64,000 bases of DNA from Algoriphagus lutimaris (GTDB lineage: Bacteria > Bacteroidota > Bacteroidia > Cytophagales > Cyclobacteriaceae), in NCBI RefSeq assembly GCF_017051705.1, contig NZ_JAFIDJ010000003.1:186001-250000 (forward strand), given 5' to 3'. The notes under the pieces were generated by a model that was given only the letters and a program-made list of their open reading frames with translations, had not been told where the DNA came from and searched no databases. Positions 35,750 to 45,652 of the stretch are shown piece by piece. Numbering within the stretch: the stretch's first letter is position 1; each line of letters starts with the position of its first letter. The translations under genes were made by a program, and so were the position numbers.

Positions 35750-36850
35750 ATGAATAACCTATTTCGATTTTATTTAGCATTAATACTTGTATTCACCTTT
35801 GCCTCTTGCAATAAATCCACCAATCCTGCAGATTCGGTGGAGGAGATTCAGTCAGAAGAATCCACTTCCAAATACCTTTCCCAACCATTGATTACAGATC
35901 AATTCACCGCTGACCCTTCCGTGCATGTTTTTGAAGGGAAAATATATATCTATCCCTCCCATGACATCGAATCGGACGTACCTCAAGATGATTTAGGTTC
36001 CCACTTTAATATGATGGATTACCATGTGTATTCCATGGACTCTCCTACATCCTCTGTAGTGGACGAAGGAAAGATATTGGGTGTGGAAGATATTCCTTGG
36101 GCAAAGAGACAACTATGGGCCCCGGATGCTGCAGAAAAAGACGGGAAGTATTATTTATTTTTTCCTGCGAAAGATGAGCAGGATATCTTCAAAATAGGTG
36201 TGGCAGTGGCCGACTCACCAACTGGTCCATTCACTGCTCAGCCTGCCCCGATCAAAGGCAGTTATAGTATAGACCCAGCAGTTTTTGAGGACACTGATGG
36301 TGCTTATTACATGTATTTTGGAGGAATCTGGGGAGGTCAATTGCAAAAATATAGAAACAATAAATTTGATGACAAAGGCCCAGCTCCTACAGATGGAATT
36401 CCAGCAGCTGAGGAACCTGCTCTAGGTCCAATCATCGCTAAAATGAGCGAGGACTTATTGGAATTTGCTGAGACTCCCAAAGAAATCCAGATTTTGGATC
36501 AAAATGGAGATCCAATTTTGAGTAGAGACCATGAGAAAAGGTTCTTTGAAGCCGCTTGGGTTCACAAAAACAGTGGTAAGTATTATTTATCTTATTCTAC
36601 AGGTGACACCCATTTCATTGCTTACGCTACTTCAGACAATCCTTATGGGCCTTTTACTTACCAAGGCATCGTGCTGAATCCTGTGGAAGGTTGGACAAAC
36701 CATCATTCTATCGTAAAAGTGAATGGTGAATGGTATCTCTTCTATCATGACACCCAATTGTCTGGAGAAACGCATCTGAGAAATATCAAAATGACTCCTC
36801 TGACACATTTGCCTGACGGGTCTATTCAGACTATCGATCCGAATAATTAA
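35750..36850 (+). CDS. GH43-family glycoside hydrolase lipoprotein
   Basis: This 366-residue protein has a lipobox (FTFASC, Cys20), so it is anchored in the outer or inner membrane. A five-bladed propeller follows. The three GH43 acids are present: base Asp55 in FTADPSV, pKa modulator Asp175 in YSIDPAVF and acid Glu267 in RFFEAAWV. Typical substrates are arabinoxylan, xylo-oligosaccharides or arabinan, so it complements the GH10 xylanase. The last 20 bases overlap the end of the convergent patatin gene. Exact specificity cannot be read from the sequence. Confidence 0.92.
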   Translation: MNNLFRFYLALILVFTFASCNKSTNPADSVEEIQSEESTSKYLSQPLITDQFTADPSVHVFEGKIYIYPSHDIESDVPQDDLGSHFNMMDYHVYSMDSPTSSVVDEGKILGVEDIPWAKRQLWAPDAAEKDGKYYLFFPAKDEQDIFKIGVAVADSPTGPFTAQPAPIKGSYSIDPAVFEDTDGAYYMYFGGIWGGQLQKYRNNKFDDKGPAPTDGIPAAEEPALGPIIAKMSEDLLEFAETPKEIQILDQNGDPILSRDHEKRFFEAAWVHKNSGKYYLSYSTGDTHFIAYATSDNPYGPFTYQGIVLNPVEGWTNHHSIVKVNGEWYLFYHDTQLSGETHLRNIKMTPLTHLPDGSIQTIDPNN

Positions 36851-39179
36851 AGGAGTATCCCAAAGAAATGTAAGACCTAAGTTGCTTATCTTGGGTATTA
36901 CTTGATATCCCTACTGTTATAGGTCCAATAAAGGACTGGTATGTCAAATCAGCTCCATATCCTGCATATTGGTCATCACTAAAAACACTCTTGAGGTATT
37001 CATTTCCCTTATATGAATAGCTGGAACTAAATCCTAATACATTAACCCCAGCTCTAAGATAGATTTTTTTAAAAGGGACTACTTGAAGATCAAGTCCAGC
37101 CTTTAAAAAATTGGGGCTTTGTACTTCAGCGTAATTTAACCCCCAAAATTTAATATCATTGAATCGAATCGTTTGATATCCCCCAACTAAAAAGTCTTGG
37201 TGAACTTTTCCAGACGAACTAGTTAAAACAACTCCGGAGGCTATTTCAGGTCTAAACTGAAATTTCGGGCCTAATGGCAGAAATTTGGAATATTTAAAAA
37301 ATAAAGATAGATAGGGATCTGGGTTGAAAATATCTGTCAATAGATCTAGTTGCTCTTTGGTGATAGGAATTTGCCCATTTTCAGTATCAATAAATAATGT
37401 ATCTACCCCGGACCTCAAGTTAAAAGCCAATCGGTTATTAAAATGAAATTTACTTTCCACAATACCCTCTGCACCTCTGGTGGGGTAATTTCTGTTATCC
37501 TGTGAGTTTCGGAAATATCGAAACCTAACCGCCAAAGAGCTTTGTTTAGCATTTTTCAATCCATCAGAAATTCCAACATTAAAACGGAATCTTGATTTGG
37601 TCTCCTCATACATTGCTCCAATAGCAAAAGATTGTTTCAGTGAGCCAGTAGTCATTACTTGAGCCACTAATTTATTATTCCTGGCGATGACAACATCCAA
37701 TTCTTCCCCCTCTTCATAATCAGGCAATTGTTGCCTAAGGAGATTTAATCGAACGTTAAAGGCCAAGTTATTTTCTTTTGAAAAATATTTATAATAATCT
37801 ACCCTTGCTTTCGGGTTTTCCGAAACGTCGAGCAAAAACACCGTCCTGTTATTTCGCCCGATCAGGTCCCTTTTAGTAAAGTTAAATAGAATTCCAGCCG
37901 AAAACTGATTATCATAATGTACGGCCGTACTAATCAAGGATGAGGGTTTCTCTTTGAGTCTAATTTTCAGATTGTACCTATTCTCACCTAAAGGAATCAA
38001 GGTATAATCAACTTTGTAAAAGCCATTGATCCCATATACGCGTTCTATGCCATCTTCTAATTGGTCCCTGTTTACTTTCGAACCTTTTCTGATATTTAAC
38101 TTTAATTGAAGTAGGTTATCAGAGAATAATTTATTCCCTACAAACTCGATGTCATTTACCAAAATCGGAGAGGGCTCGAAGCCCAAACCAGACATCACAT
38201 CTTTTCTTCCAAGACTATCTGCCAACTGCTTGAAATCATCAAAATGAAGTTGACCAGCCTGATCTCCTAATTCTAAAATTTCCTTATAATTCCCAAAGCT
38301 ACCTGTGGAATATTCTCCCAAATCAGGTTTGATGTAAATATCACATTCTTCAATCGCACCCTTTGTTTTTGCAAGTGATCTTGCCATAGCTACTTGCATC
38401 AAAATACCTCCAAAGCCACCAAGCTCATCTGCTTTTGAAAAATCTTCATCAGAAACATTTACTCCAATGATAATATCTGCACCCATCTCTTGGGCTATAT
38501 CCACGGGGAAATTATTGACAACACCTCCGTCAACCACTTGAGTTGAGTCCAATGAAAATGAGGTAAAGGCAGTTGGAATCGCTATACTGGACCTTAGGGC
38601 ATCGTGTAGATACCCTTTGTCAAAAATAATGGGTTCTCCAGTAGAGATGTCTGTTGCTATACATCTAAATGGGATGGGAAATTCATCAAAGCTTTTGTAT
38701 TCATTGGCGGGCCAAGTGTAATAATGGAGAACTTCTGATAATTTTTGCCCCTCAATCAACCCAGAAGGAATGGATATTTTACCATCTTTTAATGGAAGCT
38801 CCAAGAGGTATCTATTGTAATACTCCTTTTCCTCAAAAGAGATGGAGTTGAATTCTACTCTATTGGAAATCAACAAATCCCAATCGATACTGAGAATAAT
38901 TTTTTCTAGTTCATCCGCATTATATCCTAATGCATACAAGCCCCCAATTACCGACCCCATACTGGTACCCACCACATAATCGGGTCGAATCCCAGCTTTT
39001 TCTAAATATCGAATAACTCCAACATGAGCCATTCCCTTGGCTCCTCCACCACTCAAAACCAGACCTATTTTAGGTCTGGTTTCGTCCGTGGGAATTTGTT
39101 GAAAGGCAAGTAATTTACCTACAGAGAAATGAAAACAAATGATCGTGAAAAAAAGTAAACAAACTCTTTGCTTATTCAT
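36831..39179 (-). CDS. Patatin-like phospholipase with POTRA and outer-membrane barrel
   Basis: This 782-residue protein has a signal peptide and then a patatin domain (about 35-320) with the oxyanion loop GGGAKG (about 44-49), nucleophile Ser73 in GTSMG and Asp217 in VVDGG. A POTRA-like domain (about 335-410, IEFVGNKLFSDNLLQ) and a C-terminal BamA-like barrel follow. This layout is known from PlpD/type Vd-like autotransporters and their Bacteroidota relatives. The enzyme should cut phospholipids at or outside the outer membrane. Here no cleavage site is visible, so the domain may stay attached. The 3' end overlaps the GH43 gene. Confidence 0.92.
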   Translation of the reverse strand: MNKQRVCLLFFTIICFHFSVGKLLAFQQIPTDETRPKIGLVLSGGGAKGMAHVGVIRYLEKAGIRPDYVVGTSMGSVIGGLYALGYNADELEKIILSIDWDLLISNRVEFNSISFEEKEYYNRYLLELPLKDGKISIPSGLIEGQKLSEVLHYYTWPANEYKSFDEFPIPFRCIATDISTGEPIIFDKGYLHDALRSSIAIPTAFTSFSLDSTQVVDGGVVNNFPVDIAQEMGADIIIGVNVSDEDFSKADELGGFGGILMQVAMARSLAKTKGAIEECDIYIKPDLGEYSTGSFGNYKEILELGDQAGQLHFDDFKQLADSLGRKDVMSGLGFEPSPILVNDIEFVGNKLFSDNLLQLKLNIRKGSKVNRDQLEDGIERVYGINGFYKVDYTLIPLGENRYNLKIRLKEKPSSLISTAVHYDNQFSAGILFNFTKRDLIGRNNRTVFLLDVSENPKARVDYYKYFSKENNLAFNVRLNLLRQQLPDYEEGEELDVVIARNNKLVAQVMTTGSLKQSFAIGAMYEETKSRFRFNVGISDGLKNAKQSSLAVRFRYFRNSQDNRNYPTRGAEGIVESKFHFNNRLAFNLRSGVDTLFIDTENGQIPITKEQLDLLTDIFNPDPYLSLFFKYSKFLPLGPKFQFRPEIASGVVLTSSSGKVHQDFLVGGYQTIRFNDIKFWGLNYAEVQSPNFLKAGLDLQVVPFKKIYLRAGVNVLGFSSSYSYKGNEYLKSVFSDDQYAGYGADLTYQSFIGPITVGISSNTQDKQLRSYISLGYSFNYSDR

Positions 39180-39193
39180 CTCTGTAATTTTAA

Positions 39194-40615
39194 TTATTTT
39201 CTATAATCTAAAGGCGCACTTCGTTCTCCTGTTAGTGCCTCATATTTAAAATCAGCTCCTCTTCTTTGATCCAACTCAACCTTCGCTTTTTCAGCTATAG
39301 AAGGGTCTTTGAAAATATCAATCGCAGTCAAGGTAAGTGTTTTTGCCGCTACCATCATTCCTTTCTTACCAATACTAGTTCCTCCTGCGGCTACAGCCTG
39401 CCAGGTATGTGCAGAAGTACCCGGAACCCAAGTTGCCGTTCCTAATCCTGCAGTGGGAACTAGCCAGCTTACATCCCCAACATCTGTTGATCCTCCTGAA
39501 CCTTTTTCATTTACTTCGAAAGGAGCAATCTTCTTGGCATCTTCCGGAGAAACTATCACACCAGCGGGATAAGTTTTAATGATATCTTCAGCAAACTTGG
39601 TTTCTTCGGCATTATATTCAACACCTCCTACTGCCTCAAGGTTTTTATGCATCACAGAAGCTAGTGTTTCGTTAGGAAGTAAATTATAAACCCCATTGAT
39701 AATTTCATATTCCATTTTGGTTTGAGTACCTAAAGCAGCGCCTTCTGCAGCATCAATCATTTTAGCGAAAATTTCCTTTACTTTCATGGCATTAGGATGT
39801 CTTACATAATGATAAGACTCTGCAAATGCCGGCACCACATTAGGTGCTTCTCCTCCTCGAGTAATAACATAATGCATTCTGGTTTCCATTGGTACGTGTT
39901 CACGCATCAAATTCACCATAAAGTTCATGGCCTCTACGGCATCCAAGGCTGATTTGCCGCGATCAGGAGCTGCAGCAGCATGAGAAGCTTCCCCATAGAA
40001 TCTAAATTTGGTAGAAATATTAGCCAAAGAGGAATTTGCACCTGCATTATTTGCAGAAGAAGGGTGCCAATGAAGCATGGCATCTACATCATCCATTATA
40101 CCCGATTTTGCCATATATACTTTTCCCCCACCCCCTTCTTCAGCTGGAGTTCCATAAACTCTGATCGTACCTTGAATGTTATTTTCTATCATCCATTCTT
40201 TTGCAGCGATTCCTGCAGCCACGGAGGCAGTGCCAAATAAATGGTGTCCACAAGCATGACCTGCACCACCTTCTACAACTGGCTCACGGAAAGGAACTGC
40301 CTTTTGAGATACACCAGGCAAAGCATCAAATTCTGCCATGATTCCTATTACAGGTTTCCCTGAACCGTATTCCGCAACAAAGGCAGTTGGGATCTCAGCT
40401 ACTCCTGTGGTAACTTTAAATCCAGCATCAGATAGCGTTTTTTGTAATAAAGCAGAACTCTTTGTTTCCAAGTATCCCAATTCTGCATAATCCCAAATCT
40501 GCTGGGATACTTCAGAATAAAAAGAAGCCTTTTCATCCAGTTTTTTCAGTACATCTTCCTGAGCATTTGCTATAAAAGCTAGGAATAAAAAACATAGGGT
40601 AATTAAATTTTTCAT
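39194..40615 (-). CDS. Secreted M20-family amidohydrolase
   Basis: This 473-residue protein has a signal peptide (MKNLITLCFLFLAFIANA) and a zinc peptidase fold with the metal motifs GIMAEFDALPG and GGAGHACGHH, the downstream EEGGGGK and a lid domain. It is closest to the p-aminobenzoyl-glutamate/indole-acetyl amino acid hydrolase branch of M20. These enzymes split N-acylated amino acids. Secretion suggests a role in taking amino acids from conjugates. The start is 14 bases upstream of the patatin gene's start region on the same strand, so co-transcription is likely. Confidence 0.88.
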   Translation of the reverse strand: MKNLITLCFLFLAFIANAQEDVLKKLDEKASFYSEVSQQIWDYAELGYLETKSSALLQKTLSDAGFKVTTGVAEIPTAFVAEYGSGKPVIGIMAEFDALPGVSQKAVPFREPVVEGGAGHACGHHLFGTASVAAGIAAKEWMIENNIQGTIRVYGTPAEEGGGGKVYMAKSGIMDDVDAMLHWHPSSANNAGANSSLANISTKFRFYGEASHAAAAPDRGKSALDAVEAMNFMVNLMREHVPMETRMHYVITRGGEAPNVVPAFAESYHYVRHPNAMKVKEIFAKMIDAAEGAALGTQTKMEYEIINGVYNLLPNETLASVMHKNLEAVGGVEYNAEETKFAEDIIKTYPAGVIVSPEDAKKIAPFEVNEKGSGGSTDVGDVSWLVPTAGLGTATWVPGTSAHTWQAVAAGGTSIGKKGMMVAAKTLTLTAIDIFKDPSIAEKAKVELDQRRGADFKYEALTGERSAPLDYRK

Positions 40616-40852
40616 TTCTTAAGGGTTGTGGTTGATTTGATTCCGAAAATACGTATTGAATAGTAGAATAGTATGAAGGAACTACAGAAAGTGAAATTTC
40701 ATTTTACCTCAATAAGTTGCTCTCTGCCGTTTCAGTACCTATCAATGAGGTTTTTAAACATTTCAAATGTATAAAAACGCTTTTCATGTTGTTGTTTTTT
40801 GTAAAAATTATTTTTTACATAATTTAATAATTACCAACCTTAAGCACTTTTT

Positions 40853-41842
40853 ATGAAAAAACTATTTAAAATCATTGGATACCTCTTTGGTATCATTGTC
40901 ATCTTTGTAATCGGGACTCTTGCATACCTTCAAATAGCATTTCCAAGCGTGGCCGAACCTGCAGAATTAAATTTAGAATACAGTCAGAATCGAATCGAAC
41001 GAGGAGCCTACCTAGCAAACCATGTGACAGTCTGCATGGATTGTCACTCTACCAGAGATTTCTCACTATTCTCAGGACCTCCTGCAGACGGAACCATTGG
41101 GAAAGGAGGGGATAAATTTGATCATAGCATGGGATTCCCCGGCGTATTCTATGCTAAAAACATCACACCTACAGGCATTTCTGATTATACCGACGGAGAA
41201 CTATACCGTGTGATCACTACAGGGGTTACCAATGATGGTAGGCCAATGTTTCCACTAATGCCCTATCTATATTATGGAAAAATGGATCCAGAGGATATTT
41301 ATTCCATCATTGCGTATATCAGATCTTTAGACCCAATAGATTACCAGGTTCCAGATTCAAAGGCAGACTTTCCTGTCAATCTAATTTTGAGGACCATCCC
41401 AACAGAAGCTACTCCTGAAAAAATCCCAGATCCAAGTGATCAAGTAGCCTACGGAGCTTACTTGACCAATGCTGCTGGCTGTATTGAATGCCATACTCCA
41501 GTGACGCCTCAAGGTCAAATCATTCCAGAAATGGCATTTTCGGGAGGAAGAGAATTTGGCAATCCTGATGGATCTGTCTTAAGATCATCTAATATTACTC
41601 CAGATCTTTCCGGTTTGGCATCCTGGGATGAAACAAGATTTGTAAGGCAATTTAAACAATACCAAGACTCCGGATATGTTATCCCTAAAATTCAACCTGG
41701 AGAATTTAACACCATTATGCCTTGGACCATGTATTCAGGTATGGAAGAAGAAGATTTGAAAGCGATTTATGCCTACTTAAAAACTATAAAGCCAATTGCC
41801 AATCAAGTAGTGAAATTCACTCCAGCAATGGCTTCAGAATAA
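40853..41842 (+). CDS. Dihaem cytochrome c, membrane-anchored (copy 3)
   Basis: This 329-residue relative of the two cytochromes at 23.5-25.6 kb has an N-terminal helix (FKIIGYLFGIIVIFVIGTLAYL), CMDCH at 61-65 and CIECH at 210-214, and the ending IMPWTMYSGMEEEDLKAIY. The overall plan is the same, but the spacers differ, so it is a more distant paralogue. It is a periplasmic electron carrier with unknown donor. A very strong hairpin terminator follows, and a divergent promoter region of 237 bp separates it from the M20 gene. Confidence 0.9.
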   Translation: MKKLFKIIGYLFGIIVIFVIGTLAYLQIAFPSVAEPAELNLEYSQNRIERGAYLANHVTVCMDCHSTRDFSLFSGPPADGTIGKGGDKFDHSMGFPGVFYAKNITPTGISDYTDGELYRVITTGVTNDGRPMFPLMPYLYYGKMDPEDIYSIIAYIRSLDPIDYQVPDSKADFPVNLILRTIPTEATPEKIPDPSDQVAYGAYLTNAAGCIECHTPVTPQGQIIPEMAFSGGREFGNPDGSVLRSSNITPDLSGLASWDETRFVRQFKQYQDSGYVIPKIQPGEFNTIMPWTMYSGMEEEDLKAIYAYLKTIKPIANQVVKFTPAMASE

Positions 41843-41862
41843 ATTTTATGGAACTCATATTT

Positions 41863-41895
41863 AAGCTTCTGAAGATCTCTTCAGAAGCTTTTTTT
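41863..41895 (+). terminator. Near-perfect palindromic terminator of the third cytochrome gene
   Basis: A 13-bp stem (41863-41875 with 41878-41890) is self-complementary almost to the centre and is followed by a T7 tract. It lies 21 bases beyond the cytochrome stop codon. Confidence 0.9.
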
Positions 41896-41916
41896 ACTAA
41901 AGTTAAATTTAAAAGG

Positions 41917-42619
41917 TCAGAAGGCATCCAAAAGTTGGTCCGAAGGATCCAACTCAGTAACAGTAGACATATCGGATGCTTTGTATTTTTGTACTGAATG
42001 TAATTTGTCAAAAACAGAAAGAATGACCCTCTTTTTTGCTGCACGTATCATGGCTTGTTTCACTTGAATAACCTCCCAATCAAATTCTATCATCCCATAT
42101 TCGGCATCCAAATAACCAGTACCTAAAATACATTGGTCTACTCTGAGTTAAGACAAGGAATTCACCACCATGCCTCCCACTGCAAATTTGGCATCATGTA
42201 ATAACTTCCCTCCTAAAAAAATCATTTCTACTACTGGATGCTCCAAAAACTCCATGGCCACATGAAGACTGGGAGTAAAAACAGTAAGCGGAAGTTTCTT
42301 TGGAATCATTTTCGCCACTTCCATGTAAGTGGTACCTCCACTTATTAAAATCACTTGACCTTCGGACAACAGGGAAACAGTCTTCTCTGCAATGGCTATT
42401 TTTTTGATTGTAAGTATACATTTCCTTCTTCCTTACGGAAATTCATAAATCCAAAAGAAGTGGCTCCACCATGGACTTTCTTTAATTTCCGATCCTTAGC
42501 CAGTTCCTTCACATCCCTTCTAATGGAAACATTAAGCATTCTGATAAATCCACCAACAATACCCGCTGATGAAGATTTACTTGATCTAAGATGAACTTTT
42601 ACCTTTCCTCTTTTAGCAT
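41917..42619 (-). pseudogene. Decayed DeoR-family transcriptional regulator
   Basis: A full-length DeoR/GlpR-type gene can be rebuilt across frames. ATG at 42619 gives MLKEER then a stop. The next frame reads KFILDQVNLHQRVLLVDLSE. Then VSIRRDVKELAKDRKLKKVH (helix-turn-helix end) runs in a third frame, followed by the sugar-phosphate sensing domain ISGGTTYMEVAKMIPKKLPL. A single TAA (42148-42150) interrupts VNSLS and LRVDQCILGTGYLDAEYG in the same frame. There are at least three inactivating lesions, and the remaining sequence still reads well, so the decay is recent. DeoR regulators usually repress sugar or nucleoside operons. Confidence 0.88.
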
Positions 42620-42843
42620 ATTCTTTTTGGATTGAGGTCTTAAACTAGCTAGAGCTGCAAGACCATGCAAGATTATCAGGAATCTGAAAAATACAGCAAA
42701 TAATTGCGCCTCAATACCCTGATTACCCTAATTTCCTACTAGTTTAGCTTACATATTTCGGCGATCAGCAATCATCCTTAAATTCATGTCAGAAATCCCG
42801 GTTCTTTAAGCAATATCTAATCCTAATTTCAAGTTTGATTATT

Positions 42844-43509
42844 ATGAGACTTTTGAAGCAATTACCATTTTGTATACTCCTCATCGCCTCAATTTCCTGT
42901 AGCTCTAAATCTACTTTTCGAATCTTTGAAAAACCAATTACTTGGAATCAGGAGCGCGAAGAGCTTTCACTCAACTACTTGAAAGAAAGGCATGGCTTGG
43001 ATCAAACAGAAGCCACTATCAATCCCACCATGGTGGTCGTTCATTGGACTGCTGTCAATTCCATTGAATCTACCTTTGATGTGTTTGATTCTCCTACCTT
43101 AGGAGGAAGAGCAGATCTTACCGGAGCAAGCAATCTGAATGTTTCGAGTCAATTTTTAATTGATCGGGATGGCACAATTTTTAGACTTTTACCAGAAACC
43201 ACTTTTGCAAGGCATACCATTGGTCTAAATTACACCGCCATTGGAATAGAAAATATTGGTGGTCCAAATGACCCATTAACAAAGGAACAACTGAAAGCCA
43301 ATGAAATGCTCATCCGGCATTTGAGAAAAAAGTATGAAATCGAGTATGTTATAGGTCATTATGAATATCAAAATTTCCAAGAAACTGACTTATGGAAAGA
43401 ATATGACCCTGATTATAGAACTGTGAAAACAGACCCGGGAGTTGAGTTTATGGAAAAGCTTCGAAAAAACCTCTCTGACTTGAATTTGAAACCTATACCT
43501 TCGCTTTGA
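42844..43509 (+). CDS. Lipoprotein N-acetylmuramoyl-L-alanine amidase (Amidase_2)
   Basis: This 221-residue lipoprotein (signal to Cys in IASISC) starts at ATG 42844; a TTG at 42835 would be weaker. The Amidase_2/PGRP-type domain has the zinc motif MVVVHWTAV, the middle SQFLIDRDGTIFRLLPE and the third ligand region HTIGLNYTAIGIENIG, with IGHYEY later. Family members cut the bond between MurNAc and the stem peptide, as AmpD does. It is exported, so it acts on the sacculus or on shed muropeptides. It is followed by four genes of the same pathway. Confidence 0.9.
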   Translation: MRLLKQLPFCILLIASISCSSKSTFRIFEKPITWNQEREELSLNYLKERHGLDQTEATINPTMVVVHWTAVNSIESTFDVFDSPTLGGRADLTGASNLNVSSQFLIDRDGTIFRLLPETTFARHTIGLNYTAIGIENIGGPNDPLTKEQLKANEMLIRHLRKKYEIEYVIGHYEYQNFQETDLWKEYDPDYRTVKTDPGVEFMEKLRKNLSDLNLKPIPSL

Positions 43510-43526
43510 TTACCTCGCGATTATTT

Positions 43527-45152
43527 ATGCGGAACACCCATTATTTTCTTTACATTTTACTGATTTCCATCTTTGCTTTTGCTAGCTGTAAATCAAAAAA
43601 AATTGGGACTGATACTACTAAGAAAGAGTTACCCCGAACTTCAACCCCAAGCCCCAAAGACCAATTCCCAGAAAAGAAAACCTCTCCGATAGCAGTTCAT
43701 TTGCAACCATTGAATTATCAATTACCGGAGATCCCTAGGGAATTTAGAGGAGTCTGGATCGCTACTGTGGCTAACATCGATTGGCCTACATCACCGTCAG
43801 ATTCTTTTGCAAAGCAAAAAATTGACTTTCTAAAACTTCTAGACTACTACAAGTCCTTAAATTTCAATGCAGTCATTGTCCAGGTTCGCGCTGCAGGAGA
43901 TGCTTTCTACCCAAGTAATCTCGCTCCATGGTCCAAATATCTAACCGGGAAAGAAGGAAAAGCCCCTGAAACTTCGGAAAATCCATTGACTTGGATGATT
44001 AAAGAAGCACATGCTCGAGGTATGGAGTTTCATGCCTGGCTGAACCCCTACCGCGCCACCTTTGATTTGAAAACAGAATTACTAAGTCCCTCGCATGATT
44101 ATAATCTCCATCGGGATTGGATGCTGAAATACGGGACCAAATACTATTACAATCCGGGACTTCCTGAGGTCAAATCTCATTTAACTTCTGTCATCAAGGA
44201 ATTGGTTACCAATTACGATTTAGATGCCGTTCACTTCGATGATTATTTTTATCCTTACAAAGTGGAAAATCAGTATTTTCCAGATATCAGTACGTTCAAT
44301 CAATTTAAATCTCCAGGTCAAACTTTAGAAGATTGGAGAAGACAAAATATCAATGATTTAATTTTTGCTGTTCATAAGACTATTGAGGCTACTAAACCCT
44401 GGGTTCAATTTGGAATCTCCCCTTTTGGGGTTTGGAGAAATCAAGATAAAGACCCTAAGGGTTCCCCTACCAGGGCAGGGCAAACTAATTATGACGATCT
44501 TTTTGCGGACCCAATCACTTGGATGAAAAATGGGTGGATAGACTACTTGATCCCACAAGTCTATTGGAGCATGGACTATGAATTGGCTAGCTATAGAAAA
44601 TTGAATGATTGGTGGTCAAACAATAGCCATCAAACGAATATTTATATAGGAAATGGTCCTTATAAAATCCGGGACAATGCAGATAAAGCTTGGGACAACC
44701 CTAGAGAGATTCCTGATCAAATTTCTTATACTAGAACCATTCCCAATGTACAGGGAAATGCCTTCTTCTCAGCCAAATCACTTTTGATCAAAAATCAGGA
44801 CGTGGCTCAAACTCTAAAAAATGAGCTCTATCAAGAAACCACATTACCGCCAGCTTTCCAACCCAAAACTCCAGCCATTATTGACATCCCTTTGGTATTG
44901 GACATTACAGCAGATCAATTGTTGACAAAAATCCATCTGGAGAAGCCTTTGGACCCTGCGATACGCTATGCCTTAGTACAAGGAGCAAATGAGTTAGTCC
45001 AGCTTGCTGATTCAGAAATACACCCTGTTTGGGTAGGAGGAATGAGAGCAAGAGCATTAGAAGTTTCCAGTTTAAATACAAAGTATCTTGCCATAAGGTG
45101 GATAGATCATTACGGTAGAATAGTTCAAACGCAAGTCTACCAGGTACCTTAA
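43527..45152 (+). CDS. GHL10 (DUF187/YddW-type) glycosidase lipoprotein
   Basis: This protein of about 541 residues has a lipoprotein signal (YILLISIFAFASC) that sets the start at ATG 43527, 17 bases after the amidase stop. The TIM-barrel GHL10/DUF187 domain starts at REFRGVWIATVANIDWP and contains FHAWLNPYRA and AVHFDDYFYP with the candidate catalytic acids. A beta-sandwich of about 90 residues ends the protein. Family members such as YddW are thought to act on peptide-free glycan strands of peptidoglycan, which fits the amidase directly upstream. Confidence 0.9.
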   Translation: MRNTHYFLYILLISIFAFASCKSKKIGTDTTKKELPRTSTPSPKDQFPEKKTSPIAVHLQPLNYQLPEIPREFRGVWIATVANIDWPTSPSDSFAKQKIDFLKLLDYYKSLNFNAVIVQVRAAGDAFYPSNLAPWSKYLTGKEGKAPETSENPLTWMIKEAHARGMEFHAWLNPYRATFDLKTELLSPSHDYNLHRDWMLKYGTKYYYNPGLPEVKSHLTSVIKELVTNYDLDAVHFDDYFYPYKVENQYFPDISTFNQFKSPGQTLEDWRRQNINDLIFAVHKTIEATKPWVQFGISPFGVWRNQDKDPKGSPTRAGQTNYDDLFADPITWMKNGWIDYLIPQVYWSMDYELASYRKLNDWWSNNSHQTNIYIGNGPYKIRDNADKAWDNPREIPDQISYTRTIPNVQGNAFFSAKSLLIKNQDVAQTLKNELYQETTLPPAFQPKTPAIIDIPLVLDITADQLLTKIHLEKPLDPAIRYALVQGANELVQLADSEIHPVWVGGMRARALEVSSLNTKYLAIRWIDHYGRIVQTQVYQVP

Positions 45153-45163
45153 AAAATTCTGCG

Positions 45164-45652
45164 ATGAAAGATATGCTTGTCAGATTGATTGGATTACCGG
45201 ATTGTTCCGATTTAGAAAAACAACTTGCCAAAAAGGAAAACATTGTCTTTCGTAGAGCCATCGCTCCGGAAAAGCATTTTGTCACTTCTTGGGTTTTAGA
45301 TCATTTTAAAGCCTATTGGAAGTCAGAAGTAGAGGTTTCATTTTCCAGGCAACCAGTGAGTTGTTATCTAGCCCAAAGAGAAAATGAAATCCTGGGCTTT
45401 GCCTGTTATGAGGCTACAGCAAAAAACTTTTTTGGCCCAACAGGTACCAAAGAATCAGAAAGAGGAAAAGGAATAGGCAAAATACTTTTGATCAAATCTT
45501 TAGAGTCTCTTCGGGAAATGGGGTACATCTATGGAATAATTGGAGGAGTAGGGCCTGAAGATTTTTACCAAAAAACGGTGGGAGCCAAAGTAATAGATGG
45601 TTCAGAAATCAGTGTATATGAAAATTTGATTCGCAATAATGACACAAAATAA
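45164..45652 (+). CDS. GNAT-family N-acetyltransferase
   Basis: This 162-residue cytoplasmic protein has the acetyl-CoA binding motif A in SERGKGIGKILLIKSL (R/Q-x-x-G-x-G/A type) and the following strand and helix. The N-terminal 40 residues are less typical of GNAT. It lies 11 bases after the GHL10 gene and overlaps the AmpG-like gene by 14 bases, so it is translated in the same operon. The acetyl acceptor is unknown; an amino sugar or a muropeptide is the best guess from context. Confidence 0.8.
   Translation: MKDMLVRLIGLPDCSDLEKQLAKKENIVFRRAIAPEKHFVTSWVLDHFKAYWKSEVEVSFSRQPVSCYLAQRENEILGFACYEATAKNFFGPTGTKESERGKGIGKILLIKSLESLREMGYIYGIIGGVGPEDFYQKTVGAKVIDGSEISVYENLIRNNDTK

Noticed and set aside
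40790-40830. AT-rich inverted repeat (GTAAAA ... TTTTAC) before the third cytochrome gene.
   Set aside because: The arms are short and almost all A/T, so the repeat is not distinguishable from base composition.
42355-42594. A 79-codon plus-strand frame inside the DeoR remnant.
   Set aside because: It is the opposite strand of the decayed helix-turn-helix region, with no start context or protein-like composition.
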